Assembly (NCBI RefSeq): GCF_028858725.1
Contig: NC_084765.1
Location: 7,953,501 to 8,017,500, forward strand
DNA length: 64,000 nucleotides
Reading direction: 5' to 3'
From: Colius striatus
Lineage: Eukaryota > Chordata > Aves > Coliiformes > Coliidae
The position numbers were made by a program, and so were the translations under genes. The notes beneath the pieces were generated by a model. It saw nothing but the letters and a program-made list of their open reading frames with translations, had not been told where the DNA came from and ran no database searches. Below, piece after piece: positions 51,501 to 62,179 of the stretch (position 1 is its first letter; every line of letters starts with the position of its first letter).

Positions 51501-54500
51501 AAAACACTTTTTAAACAAAAACCTTATAATGCTTAGTCATTTATTACTAAAATACTAAGTCTTGAAAAACTAGATTGTTGGGGGAAAAAATGGCAGTTTA
51601 GACTACACTTTTTGAACTCAGTGTAAAGAAATACAGTTCTAGGATTTGGGTTTGTTCTTTTTTTTTTTTTTCATTATATTGCATGAATTGAGCATGTCTG
51701 GTTGATCTAGTTTTTTACATTTATGGATACATTCTAAATGTTCTGAATTAATTTTCACAATGTACCTACCAGGTCTTAAACCGATGTGGTAAGTGAGGAG
51801 TCAGACAACTGGAGTAAGAGAGAGACTACTGAAGGTGTTTTTTAGCTATACTCTCTTGTTCTCTTTCTTGCTAAACTGGAATATCATCTCCATATACCTA
51901 TGGGAAGAAATAGTGCTTTAGAGGGTTTCTAGGGGGATTTTTCATCTTCTATTTTTTTTTTTTCCCCTCCCCACTTACAGTGAACTACTCTGGATATTCT
52001 TAAGAATATTTTTCCCACGGACAGAGAGCTGAAGTCCCATGATGTGTGTATTGGCCATAAGATACATGTTAGGCCTTCTCTGAGCCACTTGCTTGCAGAA
52101 AAAGGTGAATGTGAAGGGCTGCAATTTTTTTTTTTTTAATGTTCCTGTGTACAAGAGTTGCTTCCCAAACCAAAATGAAGATAAACTGAGACATTTGTCC
52201 ATGGGGTTGATGGTTGTTTTCTCAAAAAAACACCACTTGGGGAAGCAGGTAGGCATAGAGAATGTCCCATTGCAGTGTGGAGGCTGAAGCTCTGGATACT
52301 AATGTTCCAGTTAGAGGGTTAAATTTAGGAAAGTTTTATTTTTTAAAAAAAGACAAATGTATGCAGCTTTTTAAAAGAGCACCTCCTGCTATCAGGAAAT
52401 TGTTGGTAAGTATCTTAGACAAGCAAAATACTTTATCTGCATTATTTGCCTCTCCTAGAGAAAACCTAGCTAATCTTTGTTTCATTTACAGAAAACTCTT
52501 AAAATTCTTTAAATTTGTTCCCTTGTAAGGACATAGCGATGCATACAGACAGCAAGCTAGCTATAGAGGAGAAAAATAAAAGGTGAGTCAGGAAAAACAC
52601 CAAACATTTGCAGGGCTGGACTTCATCTCATTTATCTCATTTGTTTTACACATCTGGACTATTTCTTCTGTGTGTGGATCGTTTATGTTGAGGGATTTTT
52701 AGCTACCTGACATAAAAAAAGAAGTAGCAATAACAGCAGTGCCCATGAGCAGGACTGAAAGAACAGTTACAGTCCTTCACTTTATGAAAAACAGACTCAG
52801 AATAAGGTGGAAGGCCTCATATTTAGAGCAGGAACTCCTGCTATAATCAGTTTTTGAGCATGTGTATTAGTGGACCATGGTTCCTACTTGAGTTGTCCTG
52901 TATTGTCAGTGTTCAAACAATCACAAAGAGAATAAAAACTCTTTTAAGAAGTGCACATTGTATTGCAGTCATTGGAGACAAAAATTCTAATTTTGTTTTT
53001 GCAAGCACAGGTATACCATCAGAAGTTTAGCACTCACCTTTCTTGTGATATCCATGGGAAAGGTTAAAAAGCTTTGGGCAGTGTCACAGCACGAAAGGAT
53101 TTCTGTCTGTATGTATTGTTTGAATTACGATCATTCTAAATAAAACAATGCTACAACCTTGTGCAAATAGCTAAGAGATTTTAATTGGAAATAAGTTGCT
53201 AATATTTGAATCATCCACACAGGTCTTCTGCGTTGATGTACGTGGATGTGTGCGTGGTAAGTATATGCTGAAACAGCTGTTAGAAGAGCGGCATTCAAGT
53301 TAAGTGCACATTAGTAGGAATAGGGCTAGTATGAAGATGATGTGTGATGATACTAGCAGTAAACTGCAATGTAAAACTTTCTATCCAGTACCAACTTTAA
53401 AATACTGTAACTGATTCCTAATGGAGCATGCTGAGCAGTTAATTATTAATCATATAGGTTGTGTAACAGCTTGAAAATGGGAGTATTTCTCTTCTTTTAG
53501 ACACACTGGGATGTTTACACACAGGAGAATTTTAATTGTGTATACAATCCTGTGTGTATGATAGGGGTTATAGATGGTAGTGGCCACTCTTGGCTCCAGT
53601 TACTATGCTTGGCCTTAATTCAATTTAAAATGCTGTAGTTAGTTTTCATAGGTGGTTTTGGTTCAAATTATGATTAAATTAAGTCTTTCTCCTACATGTG
53701 TTACTTGAAACCTTAAACTATGTCATTGGAAGTACACGCAGTAGCCATTGAAGACTTGCAGGGCTTGTGACAGCAAGACCTTTTAAGTAAAATTACATTG
53801 TTTGATATCATCATCTGCTTTCTAACAGTGGTGGCTGCTGGTTTTGTCTGTATATTGCTTATGTCTCACATATTTTTGCTGTGGCAACAAAAGGTAAGTT
53901 ATATGGTAAGTGAATAAAAGCTGCAGCAGCAATGCTTTATCGTGGTAAGGTCAAATGGGCAACTTGTTCAAAGCTCTTTGAGAATAAGGATTTAGATGTG
54001 TTCTCCAAGTAAAGCAGCCCTGGTGGTTTCTGAAACCTCCCATATTTATGTTGTTGGTCAGCACATAGGGATTACTACCCCTACAGCTTTCATAACAGAA
54101 AGTAAAGTGAATGTTTTTATTGGCTTCAGTGCAAGGTCCAGCAACTTTGTTTAAACAGCCAGAGAGGTAGTTTGACTGCAGTCGATGGACTTTGCACTAA
54201 AGGAGTTGCAAGGAAAGCCTGTGTGTTCTGCAAGAATCCAAGAGGCACAATCCTGGAGCAACCAGGTTTTAAAAAAACCCCTGAAGTTATTGAGTGCTTG
54301 ACTGGGTATTGTAACTTTCCTTTTGATGTGAACTCTGCAAGTTCTCTTTGAGTTTTAGTGGGGTAGCAAACTCTCTGCAGGATGCTTCCAAGGCCATTTT
54401 CCCATCCTAAACTGTGGGCCCGGCAAAACATGGCATAATTGGCAACATGGTATAGTAATATAAAAGATTAATTATAGATTTCCTGCTTGTAGCATATGTA

Positions 54501-55114
54501 AACAATAAGTCTGATCCTCTGCTCTAGAACACAAGCCTTACACTCACTGTAAATAGAAATGGTTATATAGCCGTTTTCTAGAGAAGGCAAAACAAGTGAT
54601 CAAAATAAGGGATTTATTTACACTTGGTAAATCTGTTTAGAGTTCTCACTTTTCCCATGTTTATCTGTCATCTCCTTCTGTCCCATTAAGCTAATGTCAC
54701 TACTGGCCGCTAACTTTGCAAGCAGGGACAAGAAATTTCTCCCTGTCAGATAAGTGTGAGTTATGGACCTAACTGATAAGTGAACCCACCTGGAAATTGC
54801 TGCTCATTCAGCTGGACCTCCCCAGACTCTCCACAATTGTGTAAACTGGTGAGAGCTGCTCCCCTAATCCTTTGTGAACTTACCTAAAGCCACTTTAAGT
54901 AGTAACGTAAGTTAATAGGTTTTGGTTTTGTGTTGATAGACATGCATTCAGATACAGTGAGTTACTGCAGCTCACCTGAGAAATGGGAACGCCCAGCTGG
55001 GCAGATGGTAACTTCCACTTGTTTGTGTCTAGTTGTACTTGCTCATTCTGGCTGAACAGGTTTCTGGTGTGTAGATGACATCAGGTCTTTATCCAAACAG
55101 TATTGCTTGGACCA
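48591..55114. other. Distal QSER1 3' UTR or intergenic DNA
   Basis: AT-rich with several plus-strand AATAAA motifs; part may be extended QSER1 3' UTR. It includes an imperfect 27/28-bp direct repeat (50,121-50,193) and a stretch open on both strands (about 54,106-54,431). No gene is recognised. Confidence 0.5.
50121..50193. repeat. Imperfect short direct repeat, two copies
   Basis: GGAGTAGCGTGTCCGTATTT in copy 1 (within 50,121-50,147) recurs as GGAGTAGCTTGTCTGTATTT in copy 2 (within 50,166-50,193). An A-run and GACATGAGAG lie between them. It looks like a local slippage duplication. Confidence 0.8.
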
Positions 55115-55798
55115 TGCTGTCCAGAACACACTTAGGCATGCTGCAATCAATCTCTAGTAATAATAATTCTTGAAAGTCCCAGAAAACTTCCACAAGAGGA
55201 AAAGATGAAAAACCCATTTAAGACAAGATACGATAGTATTTATTAAGGCTGAGAAGCCGAAGCTTGTTCCTGTGTTTTTGGTGACTTCACTAATATAGTC
55301 TTTGTCCCCTACACATTTTCTTACATCTCGAGTAATTCTGGTGCTGACTTGCTGCCTGTCCAGCCCGGATGCCTGGATTGTGACCCAGCACAGCAGCATT
55401 TTCCACGGGCAGTTAGCGTGTGCCAGCACAGGCCCATCAGGTTGCTCAGGCCCAGCACATTGCTCTCTGCCCTCTGTTTGCCATGCCCAGCCTGGCTTCG
55501 GCCTCATCGAACTGGCACTCCAGCCCAGGAATGGAAGGATCAGATTGTGCACCTGAACAACACACCCTTTGTCGATTCAGTCAGTCGTCCAGAAGCTTCT
55601 GTCCTGGGAACTTGATTATTGTTCCAGTCACTTGAAAAATGAAAGGGTGGAATCCTTACAGATTTCTTATCAGTACAAAATGCTGGAGTTCGTGCTTGCC
55701 CAAGTGAGATTACGCCTGTAAGTGGCCTCTTAACACCGGGGCAGATGTGATTGGCATTGTGAGTTGAATGTTGCAGGGTGGTACCGCTGCATCCCACA
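55115..55798 (-). mobile_element. Solo LTR of an avian endogenous retrovirus
   Basis: On the minus strand it begins TGTGGGATGCAGCGGTACCA and ends in GTTCTGGACAGCA, so it has TG...CA ends over 684 bp. An AATAAA poly(A) signal in sense orientation lies at 55,239-55,244 (plus-strand TTTATT), about 125 bp before its 3' end, as expected for R/U5. The flanks are GACCA on the left and GACCC on the right, a near-match 5-bp target-site duplication. Open frames inside it are not genes. No internal retroviral genes remain. The family name is not assigned. Confidence 0.7.
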
Positions 55799-58700
55799 GA
55801 CCCTACTGCTGTATGAGCTTTTTGAATTCAGATGTACATGAGAAACTGGGACTAAGCAGATTGAATTTGTGAATATCCTGCTCGGCATCATCAGTGAGTG
55901 TCATCCCTCTCCACCCTATGGGGTTCAGCCCCAAGCAAACCTCTCGTGCTCTTTGGTATACATAGCAGAACGTGTCACTTAGTAATAAAGCAGACTGGCT
56001 GTGGGAGTGCTTTCAGCTTCCTTCATGGCTGTCTGGCATATCAAATAGCCTTTTGCAGTCCTGTATTGTGTGAACAGCTGTTCATTTTATTAAATTTGAA
56101 GTTAATAAAGGTGAAAGAGAGTTGTTCTATTCTTATAGGACCATTTCAGTATTAAATACCAACATACTGGACTTTGTATCTTCATGCAATGAAATAGAGA
56201 TTTCATAATGTTATGATAATTGTGGCTTAAAGAAATAGTAATTGCTGAAACTGAAGCTGTTGATTTTTCCCTCAAGTGAGTATCTTAATGCAATAGTGAA
56301 CCATACATTGAAATTTTTGTCTCATCATTTATGAGTGAAGCAACATTTTAAGGGTTACTGTTTAAAATGTTCTCCTTTCATCAACTTCATCACTGCAGTG
56401 AATACAGGCATTGTTGATATTTATGTGAGGAAAAAACAAAAGAGTAACTGTTCTAAATAACTGGAATATTTTTCTGAATTTTTATGATAATTATTAATTG
56501 CTGTACTTTTTCAGAAACAGCCATAAAGGTTGTGTTCAATAGATTCTTGTGATTGTGGCAGTAAAGTATGAAGTCTACATAAATTTAAGCTGTGTTGACA
56601 TACACTTGATCTTTAAAGCGGATATTGTTACAGGAAGACATTTGAAATCTAAAGAAAAAAGTTTGGTGTTAGAGAGAGAGTCTGATGTATTTATGAGATG
56701 TAAGGTTAGCATTTGAGTTTAGCATCTGTGTTAATCCTTTAGAAAAATGGAATCTAAATTCTTTTGAAAATAAAGAATTGGATAGTATTCTGCAAGAATC
56801 CCTCTTTATTTCATAGCCAATTTTCAGTGAAAAATCAAGGGTTTTTTTTCAATTTTCGGCATTTAAAATGTGATTAATGATTGAAATGTGCAACATTTAT
56901 TAGATTTAGAACATTTTCTTTTCCAGGTTTTGGGGTCCTTTCAATTTTTCTAAAAAAAAAAAAAAAGACATTCAACCAGCCTTTTTCCTTTGTTTATTTC
57001 AAGAATACATTACATTTCTCAGTTTAACCAAGCACTGATCACCACCCTGTGTTTTCTATTAATATGCCTCCATCTTTTTCAAGCAACACAGCCTCCAACT
57101 TCTGTCTTTTTGGTAATGATATTGGAAGATGTAATCACACAGTCATTTTTTTCACTTTGTAAGGTCTTGTATTCATTTTTATCTCCTTAATTTGTGCCCA
57201 GAAGACCTGAAAATTCTCATATGCAAACACTGGCTAGTTGTCTGTCCAGCTTCCAAGTTCATTATGGAAAAAGCTACACAGCACTTTATGTAAAGGTATG
57301 CATCAGTTTCTACTTTGTGATAGTACAGGTTTCCATTTTTGCCTTCTCTCTCCCCCTAATCAGAGAAGACCTGAATGTGTCTCCTTATCATCACCTTTAT
57401 CCTTGAGCAAATGCTTAAATTACATGAGTTAATCAGATACTGAGCAGCAGACGTGCCTGAACTTGTGTCTGTTGAATTCAAACACACTGTTTCTGATTTA
57501 TGCTTGTAATGAAACATTTCATACATGAGACTCAGAAATTCTCTAAACATAGGTTTGTAAAAACATCTTCAAAATGTAGGCCTCTCTCAATTCTATTGTA
57601 GTTGGTAGGAGTAGTTCTAGTTTCAATGAAGCTGACACATCTGTACAAACTGGCACTTAGCTGCATCATTTGTTCAAAATACATTTTAGTTGATACAACT
57701 AGATCACAAAATTGTGGTTCTGTGCAACTTCACATAACATTATTACATAGAGAGACAAAACCAGTAAAGCTTTCCATACCATCAGCCTTATTTCAGTAGG
57801 GCTGTTTACAGTCTGCCTTGCAGATCTACAGCCCGCAGTCCAGGTTTTGATATTTTTACCTACAGCAACATCTGTCTCTGGATGTGTCCAGTGGGAACTG
57901 CTTTTGGAGCAAGGTGACAGTTCCATGTGCATGTGGGAACACCACTAAGTTGGTTCTAATTGATTCGACTAATTAATTATGTCAGTTATGTCTTTCTAAG
58001 TGCCATTCTGTGGTGCATCCTGTGTTCGACTTTATGAAGGTTAATTTGGTGAAAAAACACTGTGGAAGGTGAAGGCAAATACAGCATGTTGCATCTTCAT
58101 CCTGAGATCTTTCCACCACACTGTAAGGAATTACACCAGCTAAGAATGAGCATACTGGCTGCACAAGATTGTGTTCTTTCAAATGACTGTAAAAGTATAA
58201 ATAAATTAATTGTGTATTGCATAAAAGTATGTCTGTGCTTCAGGAAAGTATTTTATAGTAATGTAATAAATACTACAAGATATTTATAGCATTTTTCAGC
58301 ATCCTTTGATACCAGATGTTGTTGGATAGCCCATGGCTGAACAGCTGATAGCTGCTGTCTGCTCATGGAGAAACCAGTGTGTTATGGTTGTGATTGTTGT
58401 GGGGGAAACATGAAAGCAAAGGCCAAAATGCAGGGGAGACTGTTGGCCACCTGGTGATAAAATGCAAGAATAAAAACGTTATCACCTTCTAGATTAACAG
58501 CTCACAGTAACCATTAGCTGTGGTTCGCTCTGTTTCCCCGCAAGCAGTATTTTGATAAATTGTTTTCTGATGCAAGGTGTAATGTTCCCATTAACTGATT
58601 GATACACCTCGTGTTTGAAAATGGTTGTAGTTCTACAGTTCTCTCAAGACTGGTGAACCATTGCAGAATGATTGTCTGCATCACTTCAGTAATGATACAA

Positions 58701-58888
58701 AAACAAGTTATTTCTAAAAATGAAAGTTAGCTTGGGCATTCACTGATTTGCAGTTAATACACTTAAACATTCCAGCATCAAACTGCTACAAAAGTAGGGA
58801 ATAGTAAAATAATGGGTGGTGGAAATCTCCATTGACCAATGCATTATATATATTTCTACTAAGATCTTAACAACAACTGTCAAAACAG
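55799..58888. other. Intergenic DNA
   Basis: AT-rich DNA between two mobile elements. It contains an 8-bp inverted repeat GGTGATAA/TTATCACC with an 18-nt loop (58,453-58,486). No gene is recognised. Confidence 0.5.
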
Positions 58889-59329
58889 GCACCAGGGAGT
58901 CAGGGCCACCAAGATGATCAGGGGAATGGAACATCTTTCATATGAGGAAAGGCTGTGGGAACTGGGGCTGTTTAGTCTGGAGGAGATTGAGAGATCTTAT
59001 TAACATTTATAAATATCTAAAGGGTGGGTGTCAGGAGATTGGGACATCCCTTTTTTCTATAGTAGATAGTAACAGGACAAGGGGTAATGGGATGAAGCTG
59101 GAACACAAAAAGTTCCACATAAGAAAAAACTATTTCACTGTGAGGGTGATGGAACAGTGGCACAGGCTGCCCAGGTGGGTTGTGGAGTCTCCTGCCTTGG
59201 AAGTCTTCAAGACCTGCCTGGACATGTTCCTATGCAACCTTATCTAGGTGAACCTGCTTCTGCAGGGGGGTTGGACTAGATGATCTCTAAAGGTCCCTTC
59301 CAACCCCTACCATTCTATGATTATATGAA
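58889..59329 (+). mobile_element. CR1 LINE, 5'-truncated 3' end
   Basis: Typical CR1 tail. It begins in the region of GGCCACCAAGATGATCAGGG, continues through the last part of the pol frame and ends with TTGGACTAGATGATCTCTAA, GGTCCCTTCCAACCCC and the terminus CATTCTATGATTATATGA. The C-terminal pol frame is open at 58,979-59,247 and shows [29 protein letters not shown] and [11 protein letters not shown], hallmarks of CR1 ORF2. A small deletion near 58,978 breaks the frame upstream. It is 5'-truncated and cannot retrotranspose. Confidence 0.92.
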
Positions 59330-60677
59330 CTACCTTTTTTTTTTTTTAACATCTTCCCCAATAAACAAATCTCTTTTCACTTTCTATTGTTGAAAAACAG
59401 TGTGAACTTTATTTCTGGGAGGCAAGCATTTTGCTACAGTTTTAATAGATTCCTTTTTCACTGGAAGACTTTTTCTGGAATTTCTTTTTCTCAGAGACTT
59501 AAGTTTTTCAGATAAAGTAGTCTTAACAAGAATTTCTGCTCTTAGAACTCTGTTCTTAAATGCTGTATTGCTCTGTCAGCAAAACATGAAGAAATAAATG
59601 CTGGTTTGCCATAAGTTTGTGATAACTAGTTCCCTGTACCAATTTTTCACAGCTTAAAATGTAGTCCATTGTTTATCCATTTACAGTTATATTTATCCTA
59701 CCTTTAAGTGTGACAAATAAGGAAAAAAGAAGAGTAACCTGAGCTGCAGTGGATAGCAGGCATCCTGCACTTTACACCTGCTTGCATGGAACTGGTTGTA
59801 GAACAGGCTAAAGTGTCAGAGGGGATTTTGTTTTGTGAAACTACTGTCAACAATTCAGTAATCTGAGAATCCAAAATGAATTTTTGTATCTCTTGTTGTA
59901 TCTATAGTATTTGGTCTTTAATGTGCATGATACACTTTTGAGTTTGCATATCATGGAGATTGATTTGGCTTTGTCTCTGCTCCTGTTGATATCAGTGCAA
60001 AAATGAGATTGAATTTTATGTTGTTTTAACCCATTTTCTTTGAGTAAGAATCATCAGAATACTCCATAATATATTTACACTTTCTACTACTACTTAGTAG
60101 AAGGTTATCCTGGCTCTCTCAACAGTTTCCTGCAGATACTAGAAAAAAGCTTTCATTACTCTGAAAGTGAATTTTTTATTTCACTACAATAGAAAATGCC
60201 TACTGCTGTAATAAACAGCTCATCCAAGGTGTCAGAGGAAAATTTCAACCATATGTGCTTGTTCAAGCCATATGTCCTGGAAACATGCAAGCACATCTGT
60301 TTAATTGCTCATCCACAGTCACGTACAAGGCCTCTTCCCAAGTTACCTTCACAAGTTAGAGCTGATCAGTCTGATTTTTCAAAAATTGCACAGTAAATAC
60401 GGGGGAAATGTTGCATTCAGTGCACTAACAACAGGGTTTTCTATCCCTCTGCTAGGCATGCCAGGGTAGCATTTCTATTGCTGTGGGAAGCACCAGGGCT
60501 TGTACTGCTCTAGTGCTATGGTGCAGGCAGTGCTGCCATCCAGGCCAGAGCAGCAGTACCCTTGCCCCAGAACCACATCACTGGTAGGCACAAGCTCTGC
60601 TGTATTTTCTGCCCTCTCCCCAGAAGGTAGACGCTGTCCATGGATTCCTGCTGCTGCTCACAGAAACGAAATAACAG
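59330..60677. other. Intergenic DNA
   Basis: AT-rich DNA between the CR1 tail and the LTR, with a poly-T run near 59,336-59,348. No gene is recognised. Confidence 0.55.
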
Positions 60678-61802
60678 TGTAGTGGTTTTGCCTGGGCAAG
60701 GTTTTTGGTAATGGGGAGGCTAGAGGGGTGGCTTCTTGAAACAAATAGCTACCCCGAGCTTCCCCTGTAGCTGACAGGGCTGATGCCAGTCAATTCTAAT
60801 GACAGCTGACCCAGGCCTGGCCAATTAGTGACTGAGGTGACGACTCAGTGAGTAATGTATTTGAGAAGGGGTTGCTGTGCAGTTGCTAAACTGCAGCAGT
60901 GACAGCGAGTGAGAATGTGAAAACATCTTCACAGACACCAAGGTCAGAGAAGGAGGGGGAAGAGGGTGCTTGGGCCCTGAAAGAAAGACTCTCCTGTGAT
61001 CTCTGGTGCAGCCCATGGTGAGGCAGCTGTGCCTCTGCAGTCCTTGCAGGCCACCTTGGAGCAGAGACCCACTCACAGCCCATGGACTACCCCACGCTGG
61101 AGCGGGTGGATGCCTGAACGAGGCTATGACTCTCTGGAAAGCCTGTGTTGGAGCAAGTTTCTGGCAGTACCTGGGAGCCTGTGGGTAGAGAGGAGCCCAC
61201 GCCGCTCTGGCATGGTTTGCTGTCAGGAGTTGTGATCTTGTGAGGGACTCGGGCTGGAGCAGTCAGCACCTGCAGGACTGTTCTCCTGGTGGGTGACCCA
61301 CACTGGGGCAGGATGTGAGGAGCTGCCCCTATGGGAGAACACATGCTGGAGCAGTTCATGAGGAGCTGCAGCCCATGGGAGGGAGCCACGCTGGAGAGGT
61401 CCATGAGGGAGTCTCCTGTGGGAGGGAACCCCACAGTATAGCAGTGGGAAGTGTGATGAGGCCTCCTCCTGAGACAAGCAGTGGCAAAGTCCATCTGTAA
61501 CAAAGTGACCACAACTCTCATCCCATGCATAGCTGGGGGGGAGGGAAGGAGAGTCCAGGGAAGAAGCAGGGGTTGGGGGAGGTGTTTTAAGATTTTATTT
61601 GATTTCTCATCTCCCTGTTCTTATGGTTTATTAATAAACCTTTTTCTCCCCAAGTTGAGTCTTTTGCCCATGACGCTAATTTCTGAGGCATCTCCCTATC
61701 CTTGACTCACAAACCGCTCGTTATATTTCTCTCCCCTGTCCAGTTTAGGAGGGGAGTGATAGAACAACTTGGTGAGCACCCAGACAGGGATAAACCACGA
61801 CA
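60678..61802 (+). mobile_element. Avian endogenous retrovirus LTR (about 1.1 kb) next to DEPDC7
   Basis: Starts TGTAGTGGTTTTGCCTGGGC and ends AAACCACGACA, so the ends form an 11-bp inverted repeat with one mismatch. A TATA-like GTATTTGAGAAGG lies near 60,857. The middle (about 61,000-61,430) has diverged GC-rich repeats around GCCCATGG and ACGCTGGAGC. A sense AATAAA lies at 61,633-61,638, followed by CCAAGTTGAGTCTTTTGCCC and CCTGTCCAGTTTAGGAGGGG, which I recognise as the R/U5 end of a common avian LTR. No internal genes and no convincing target-site duplication are seen. It lies in sense with DEPDC7 and ends 304 bp before its ATG. Confidence 0.85.
61633..61638 (+). terminator. LTR poly(A) signal AATAAA
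   Basis: Canonical hexamer in sense orientation in the 3' part of the LTR. If used, it would end any transcript that enters from upstream before the DEPDC7 promoter. Confidence 0.6.
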
Positions 61803-62106
61803 TACGTCGGTCTGGCTGTGGGTCAGCCTGTGCCCGACTGGCAGATACACCCGGAGACAGCTTCGCAGCAGGGCGCTCGGACGCGCTTTCACCACTCTGT
61901 GCCGCGGCAGGCGCGGGGGTGAGGGCCGTCGCACCAGGCGCCTCGGCGCACCGCCGCAGCCTCTCCTCTGCACGCGGACGCCCCTGAGCCCGCCCCGCCC
62001 CTGAGCCCGGCCTGGCCAATGGGGGCCGCGGGCGCGGCGGCCCCGCCCCCTGGCGGGTAGCTCTCCCCGCGGGCCGTGCGCGGCGCGCCAGGGCGCGGAG
62101 CCGGCC
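61803..62106 (+). promoter_or_regulatory. DEPDC7: DEPDC7 promoter and 5' UTR region
   Basis: CpG-rich, with no TATA box. GC boxes CCCCGCCC (61,993-62,000) and CCCCGCCCCC (62,041-62,050) flank a CCAAT box in GGCCAATGGG (62,016-62,020). These lie about 60-115 bp before the start codon, so transcription probably starts close to 62,050-62,100. The island continues to about 62,660. Confidence 0.8.
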
Positions 62107-62179
62107 ATGGCCACGGTGCGGGAGAAGGCGGCGGCTCTGAGCTTCAGCGCCGTTTACAGCCCCGCCACCAGACCGTCGG
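62107..62179 (+). CDS. DEPDC7: DEPDC7 coding exon 1 (gene continues beyond the window)
   Basis: Encodes 24 codons plus one base, starting MATVREKAAALSFSAVYSP, closely matching the vertebrate DEPDC7 N-terminus, and ends at TCGG|GTACGG (phase 1). The ATG has a good context (GCC before it, G at +4). DEPDC7 is a DEP-domain protein; in human cells it interacts with CARMA2/CARMA3 and supports NF-kB activation, and it is strongly expressed in liver. The DEP domain lies in later exons outside the window. The frame stays open far past the donor because of GC-rich intron sequence; that extension is not coding. Location directly after QSER1 on the same strand supports the call. Confidence 0.93.

Noticed and set aside
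55154-55635. Several 70-130-codon ORFs on both strands
   Set aside because: They fall inside the minus-strand LTR and share no family with known proteins.
58453-58486. Inverted repeat GGTGATAA/TTATCACC with 18-nt loop
   Set aside because: An 8-bp stem with a long loop is expected by chance in a window of this size.
61087-61530. 147-codon minus-strand ORF and overlapping ORFs
   Set aside because: They are read through the diverged GC-rich repeats of the LTR; composition, not a gene.
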